Part shown: in pieces, positions 60,456 to 64,000 of the stretch
Position numbering within the stretch: the first letter of the stretch is position 1
Layout of the letters: every line of letters begins with the position of its first letter
Assembly (NCBI RefSeq): GCF_036384435.1
Contig: NZ_DASVMI010000146.1
Span: 1 to 64,000, forward strand
Reading direction: 5' to 3'
Origin: GSA-30 sp036384435
GTDB lineage: Bacteria; Pseudomonadota; Gammaproteobacteria; Xanthomonadales; Rhodanobacteraceae
Length of the DNA stretch: 64,000 bases
Made by a program: the position numbers and the translations under genes
The notes under the pieces: generated by a model
Database searches by the model: none
Told to the model about the DNA's origin: nothing
The model's input: the letters and a program-made list of their open reading frames with translations, nothing else

Positions 60456-60902
60456 TTACTCCTGGCGTTCCCAGATCTGGCTGCGCCCGATTAGCGAAAA
60501 GCCGATGTAGCCGTGCACGTCGAGCTTCTTGCCGCCTTCGGTGGTTTGCAGCTTGACCTTATAGGTCTTGCCGTTCTTGGGGTCCAGGATCTTGCCGCCA
60601 TCCCACACGTCGCCGTCCTGCTTGACGCCCCACAAGATCACCATGCCTTCGATCGGCTTGTCCTTGCGCTCGCCGTCGCAGGCCTTGCAGACCGGATGCG
60701 GACCTTCATCCGATTGCAGTACTTGCAGCACCTTGCCCTGCAATTGGCCATTCACCTCGGAGATCTCGACGATCGATTTGGGCTTGTGCGTGGTGTCGTC
60801 GATGGTTCTCCAGGTACCCACCGGGCTGTTGTCGGCGGCATGGCTCAGACCTGCGGCCAGCAGCAATCCGGCGAGCGTGGCTAGGCGAAGCGTTGCTTTC
60901 AT
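60456..60902 (-). CDS. DUF2147 secreted protein
   Basis: This encodes 148 residues. The ATG at 60902 follows AGAGG at six bases; a longer frame is rejected. A signal peptide (cleaved at SHAAD) precedes a small beta-rich domain with the DUF2147 features: GTWRTIDD, SIVEI, CKACDGERKDKPIEGMVILWG, WDGGKILDPKNGKTYK and LDVHGYIGFSLIGRSQIW. It is periplasmic, of unknown function, and divergent from mrp. Confidence 0.9.
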   Translation of the reverse strand: MKATLRLATLAGLLLAAGLSHAADNSPVGTWRTIDDTTHKPKSIVEISEVNGQLQGKVLQVLQSDEGPHPVCKACDGERKDKPIEGMVILWGVKQDGDVWDGGKILDPKNGKTYKVKLQTTEGGKKLDVHGYIGFSLIGRSQIWERQE

Positions 60903-61033
60903 GGACATCCTCTTGATCCGTACGAAAGAGTACGGATCGAGCCTGCCCAGCCCGGTCCGGAGGGTCAAGCTGCAATGCGGCAGGCACCGGGCTGGCATAA
61001 TGGACGATCCGTCCCCCAAATGTTCCCGAACTC

Positions 61034-62122
61034 ATGACACAGGCCAGTGAAGCCTTGGTACGCCGCCTGCTCGGCGAGTTGATCGATCCCCATACCGGCA
61101 AGCCGGTCGGCGAGGATATTCGCGCAGTCGGCGTCGATGGCGATCGCGTTTCCGTGGACATCCAGCTCGGCTATCCGAGCGAGGGAAGTGCGCAAGAGCT
61201 GGTCGGGCAGGTTCGCGCTACGCTGGAGGCCGATCCGGCCATCGCCTCGGCCGCCGTATCCCTGGGAAGCCGCGTCCATGCGCACAAGGTGCAAGCTACG
61301 CTGGCGCCGCTTTCCAATGTAAGGAACATCATCGTCGTTGCCTCGGGCAAGGGCGGGGTGGGCAAGTCCACCGTGTCGGTCAACCTGGCATTGGCGCTGG
61401 TGGCCGAGGGCGCACGGGTCGGCATTCTGGATGCCGACATCTATGGCCCCAGCCAGCCACGCATGCTGGGCATCTCGGGCAAGCCCGAGTCGCCGGACGG
61501 CAAGACCATCATTCCCATGTCCGCGCACGGCTTGCAGGCCATGTCGATCGGGTTCCTGGTCGATGAGGAAACCCCGATGATCTGGCGTGGCCCGATGGTG
61601 ACCCAGGCCATGCTCCAATTGCTGAACGATTCGCGCTGGGAGCAGTTGGACTACCTGATTGTCGACCTGCCGCCTGGCACGGGTGACATCCAATTGACTC
61701 TATCCCAGAAAGTGCCGGTGGCTGGAGCGGTGATTGTGACCACGCCCCAGGATATCGCCTTGCTCGATGCGCGCAAGGCTTTGAAAATGTTCGAAAAGGT
61801 TGAGATTCCGGTGCTCGGCGTGGTGGAAAACATGGCCACTCACGTGTGCACGCAGTGCGGCCACGAGGAACACATCTTTGGCGAGGGCGGCGGTCAGCGC
61901 ATGGCCGAGCAATACGGCGTGGCCTACCTGGGATCGTTGCCGCTGGATATCCGTATCCGCGAGCAAGCCGATGGTGGTACACCGACCGTGGCGGCGATGC
62001 CCGATTCCGACCTGGCCGCGCGCTATCGCGAGATTGCGCGAAACGCCGCCGGCCGCCTGTCACGGCAACCACGCAACAAGTCGCTTGGCCTTGGCAAGAT
62101 CGTAGTCCAGGGCGCGCCGTGA
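61034..62122 (+). CDS. apbC: Iron-sulphur cluster carrier ATPase Mrp/ApbC
   Basis: This 362-residue P-loop protein assembles and transfers 4Fe-4S clusters. An N-terminal DUF59/MIP18 domain (about 5-80) precedes the deviant Walker A GKGGVGKST (105-113). The cluster-binding CxxC is in VCTQCGHE (about 272-275). The next gene overlaps by 4 bp. The neighbourhood with dcd is typical for Xanthomonadales. Confidence 0.95.
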   Translation: MTQASEALVRRLLGELIDPHTGKPVGEDIRAVGVDGDRVSVDIQLGYPSEGSAQELVGQVRATLEADPAIASAAVSLGSRVHAHKVQATLAPLSNVRNIIVVASGKGGVGKSTVSVNLALALVAEGARVGILDADIYGPSQPRMLGISGKPESPDGKTIIPMSAHGLQAMSIGFLVDEETPMIWRGPMVTQAMLQLLNDSRWEQLDYLIVDLPPGTGDIQLTLSQKVPVAGAVIVTTPQDIALLDARKALKMFEKVEIPVLGVVENMATHVCTQCGHEEHIFGEGGGQRMAEQYGVAYLGSLPLDIRIREQADGGTPTVAAMPDSDLAARYREIARNAAGRLSRQPRNKSLGLGKIVVQGAP

Positions 62123-62673
62123 GCGTGGAGCCCCGGCGGGTGCTGGGCTTGTGCGGCAGCCTGCGCAAGGTATCGGCTAACCGGGCGTTCCTGGAGGCGG
62201 CGCGCGAGCTGGCGCCGCCGGAACTGGACATCGTTATCCACGACGGGCTGGGCCGGTTGCCGTTGTTCAATCCCGACGAGGAGATCGAGCCGCTGCCACC
62301 TGTCGTGGCGGCATTGCGCGAGGCGGTCGCGGTGAGCGATGTCCTGCTCATCGCTTGCCCGGAATACGCCCATGGTATCCCTGGGCCGTTCAAGAACCTG
62401 CTCGACTGGCTGGTCGGTAGCCTGGAGTTTCCGGGTAAGGCTGTCTTGCAGGTCAATACGTCCGGGCGCGAATCCCACCATGCGCAAGCGGCCTTGCGTG
62501 AGGTGCTGTTGACGATGTCGGCACACATGCTTGCGGCCGAGCCACTCCCTGTCCCGTTGCCGGGGGCTGGATGCGACTGTGCGTCGGTGCTGGATGACCC
62601 TGGCAGGCGCCGAAGCGTGCAGGCGGTCCTGAGCGCGTTGATGGCGTCATGTCCGTCACCGGCTGGCGGATGA
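62119..62673 (+). CDS. NADPH-dependent FMN reductase family flavoprotein
   Basis: This 184-residue flavodoxin-like protein starts at a GTG overlapping the mrp stop (GTGA). The phosphate-binding GLCGSLRKVSANRAFLEAA loop and the flavin-binding CPEYAHGIPGPFKNLLDWL segment are the family markers (as in ChrR/YieF and Wrb-like quinone or chromate reductases). It is cytosolic. The substrate is unknown; coupling to mrp suggests a role in reductive or Fe-S metabolism. Confidence 0.88.
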   Translation: MSVEPRRVLGLCGSLRKVSANRAFLEAARELAPPELDIVIHDGLGRLPLFNPDEEIEPLPPVVAALREAVAVSDVLLIACPEYAHGIPGPFKNLLDWLVGSLEFPGKAVLQVNTSGRESHHAQAALREVLLTMSAHMLAAEPLPVPLPGAGCDCASVLDDPGRRRSVQAVLSALMASCPSPAGG

Positions 62674-62743
62674 TTGGCAGTTTCCGTTATTTTTGTCTTT
62701 TTGCGCCGGCCATGACCGGCCACCTGCCCATCCTGGAGCACGC

Positions 62744-63310
62744 GTGAGCATTAAATCGGACAAGTGGATCCGCCGCATGGCGGAGCAGCACGGCATGATC
62801 GAGCCGTTCGAACCCGGACAGGTCAAGGTGCGTGATAACCAGAAACTGGTGTCCTATGGCACGTCCAGTTACGGCTATGACGTGCGTTGCGCACGCGAGT
62901 TCAAGATCTTTACGAACATCAACTCCACCATCGTCGATCCCAAGGCCTTCGATCCGACCAGTTTCGTCGACGTGCAAGCCGATGTGTGCATCATTCCGCC
63001 CAACTCCTTCGCCCTGGCACGCACGGTGGAGTACTTTCGTATTCCTCGCAAGGTGCTGACGATCTGCCTGGGCAAGAGCACATATGCGCGCTGCGGCATC
63101 ATCGTCAATGTGACGCCCCTGGAGCCGGAGTGGGAAGGCCACGTCACGCTGGAGTTCTCCAATACGACGCCGTTACCCGCAAAAATCTACGCCAACGAAG
63201 GCGTGGCGCAGATGCTGTTCCTGGAGTCGGACGAAGAGTGCGAGACCAGTTACAAGGATCGCGGTGGAAAATACCAGGGCCAGCAAGGCGTTACCCTGCC
63301 TCGCACCTGA
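62744..63310 (+). CDS. dcd: dCTP deaminase
   Basis: This 188-residue trimeric enzyme deaminates dCTP to dUTP for thymidylate synthesis. The GTG start (62744) follows GGAG at five bases. The motifs GKSTYARCGI and TPLEPEWEGHVTLEFSNTTPLP (catalytic Glu) are intact, as is the C-terminal KYQGQQGVTLPR that closes over the nucleotide. Confidence 0.96.
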   Translation: MSIKSDKWIRRMAEQHGMIEPFEPGQVKVRDNQKLVSYGTSSYGYDVRCAREFKIFTNINSTIVDPKAFDPTSFVDVQADVCIIPPNSFALARTVEYFRIPRKVLTICLGKSTYARCGIIVNVTPLEPEWEGHVTLEFSNTTPLPAKIYANEGVAQMLFLESDEECETSYKDRGGKYQGQQGVTLPRT

Positions 63311-63412
63311 GCTGAACGTGTTCTGCCCGGCAACGCGGCACGGTGCCCGGGCGGCGCTACACTTGCCGACGTTTCGTTACAACGCTTACCGCATTGAATG
63401 CAGGAGATCCGC

Positions 63413-63898
63413 ATGATTCGTTTTTCCACGCTGCTGACCCGGATCGCCGGGGCGATCGTGCTGGCCAGCATGCTGGTCCTGGCTGGTTGCCATCGTGGCG
63501 ATACCAAGATCGCCACCGACCAGATGAAGGGTCAGTTCGACATGACCATCCAGGCCTACAAGAGCGGCCAGTTCTTGGTCGATGGTGCAGCGCTGTCCGC
63601 GCTCGACACGGGTAGCCACTTTGCCTACCTGAAAGACCAGGGCCGTCTGCCCAAGACGGTATTGCTGGTGCGCAGCGACGACTCGAAGATCCGCAAGCAG
63701 CATCTGGAATTCATGGCGCGCATGCAGCTCGATTACGGTTTCACCGTCTACTACGACGACGGTGGCACCTTGAAGCGCATGAATGCGGTCGATACGAAGG
63801 CCCGCGATCTTGAGGACTACCATGCGCCTGTCAAGCAGAACGATGAAATGAAGGGCAAGGAAGCGAGCAGCCCAAGCAGCCCCGGTCGCGGTTACTGA
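63413..63898 (+). CDS. Putative lipoprotein, unknown
   Basis: This encodes 161 residues from ATG 63413 with AGGAGAT upstream. The lipobox VLAGCH places the lipid-bearing Cys near residue 27. The mature domain is mixed alpha/beta with KTVLLVRSDDSKIRKQHLEFMARMQLDYGF and ends in a Ser/Pro/Gly-rich tail. No family is recognised. It appears monocistronic after dcd. Confidence 0.8.
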   Translation: MIRFSTLLTRIAGAIVLASMLVLAGCHRGDTKIATDQMKGQFDMTIQAYKSGQFLVDGAALSALDTGSHFAYLKDQGRLPKTVLLVRSDDSKIRKQHLEFMARMQLDYGFTVYYDDGGTLKRMNAVDTKARDLEDYHAPVKQNDEMKGKEASSPSSPGRGY

Positions 63899-64000
63899 TC
63901 GAGCCCTTCCCGTCGGCGTCTACCTGTCCCCAGGTATGGCGCCGACAGATCCAACAAAGCCTTTGCTGAAGTGCCCGGCCTGCCATCCGGCTTGCCTGGC

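Noticed and set aside
63910..63943. Inverted repeat GTCGGCG...CGCCGAC after the last lipoprotein gene
   Set aside because: No T-run and a long imperfect loop; too weak to call a terminator so near the window edge.

Overview
The window looks like chromosomal DNA from a gammaproteobacterium of the order Xanthomonadales (Lysobacterales), most likely a Rhodanobacteraceae member such as Dyella. The reasons are its high GC content, the gene neighbourhoods metG / rnfB-nth / apbC(mrp)-dcd, the anchorless RnfB, and many lone regulators with efflux pumps. The assignment rests on gene order and protein character, not on a 16S gene. No rRNA, insertion sequence, phage module or CRISPR array is visible.

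Layout. 1-5.1 kb: the end of an unknown gene, two paralogous secreted proteins flanking a divergent alcohol dehydrogenase/LysR pair, and a zinc-less Sir2. 5.3-11.8 kb: a TetR repressor divergent from a complete RND efflux operon. 12-16.9 kb: a disordered protein, a LytS/LytTR two-component operon with a cysteine-rich lipoprotein, a twice-frameshifted alpha/beta hydrolase pseudogene, and a Sel1-like protein. 17-22.9 kb: a TPR-GGDEF protein, a small acidic-tailed peptide gene, a tetrapyrrole-methylase-fold enzyme, and a divergent periplasmic M1 aminopeptidase. 23-28 kb: a secreted protein, an AT-rich island, gcvP under a tandem glycine riboswitch, and tRNA-Leu(CAG). 28-34 kb: rnr-rlmB-small membrane protein, a guanidine-II riboswitch with a Gdx exporter, and a TetR/SDR pair sharing a palindromic operator. 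34-41.5 kb: pstSCAB-phoU, RNase T, and a DcaP-like porin. 41.6-50 kb: a second RND efflux operon and an OmpR-type two-component system. 50-55 kb: carbonic anhydrase-SulP, then nth, rnfB and a secreted protein. 55-64 kb: metG, a DUF457 protein, an MFS-HAD-DeoR operon, DUF2147, mrp, an FMN reductase, dcd and a lipoprotein.

The most notable system is at about 18.8-20.1 kb. The 264-residue methylase closely resembles SonM, the split-borosin peptide alpha-N-methyltransferase of Shewanella. The 94-residue protein after it has the helical borosin-binding-domain pattern of SonA, followed by a short hydrophobic candidate core and an unusual acidic tail. This is therefore a candidate split-borosin RiPP locus, apparently co-transcribed with a membrane TPR-diguanylate cyclase and divergent from a secreted aminopeptidase. 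The precursor gene has its own candidate promoter and a G-rich hairpin at its ribosome-binding site.

Regulatory RNAs and sites are well represented: tandem glycine aptamers before gcvP, a mini-ykkC (guanidine-II) element before gdx, a candidate Pho box before pstS, paired palindromes around the tetR/SDR genes, and several clear intrinsic terminators.
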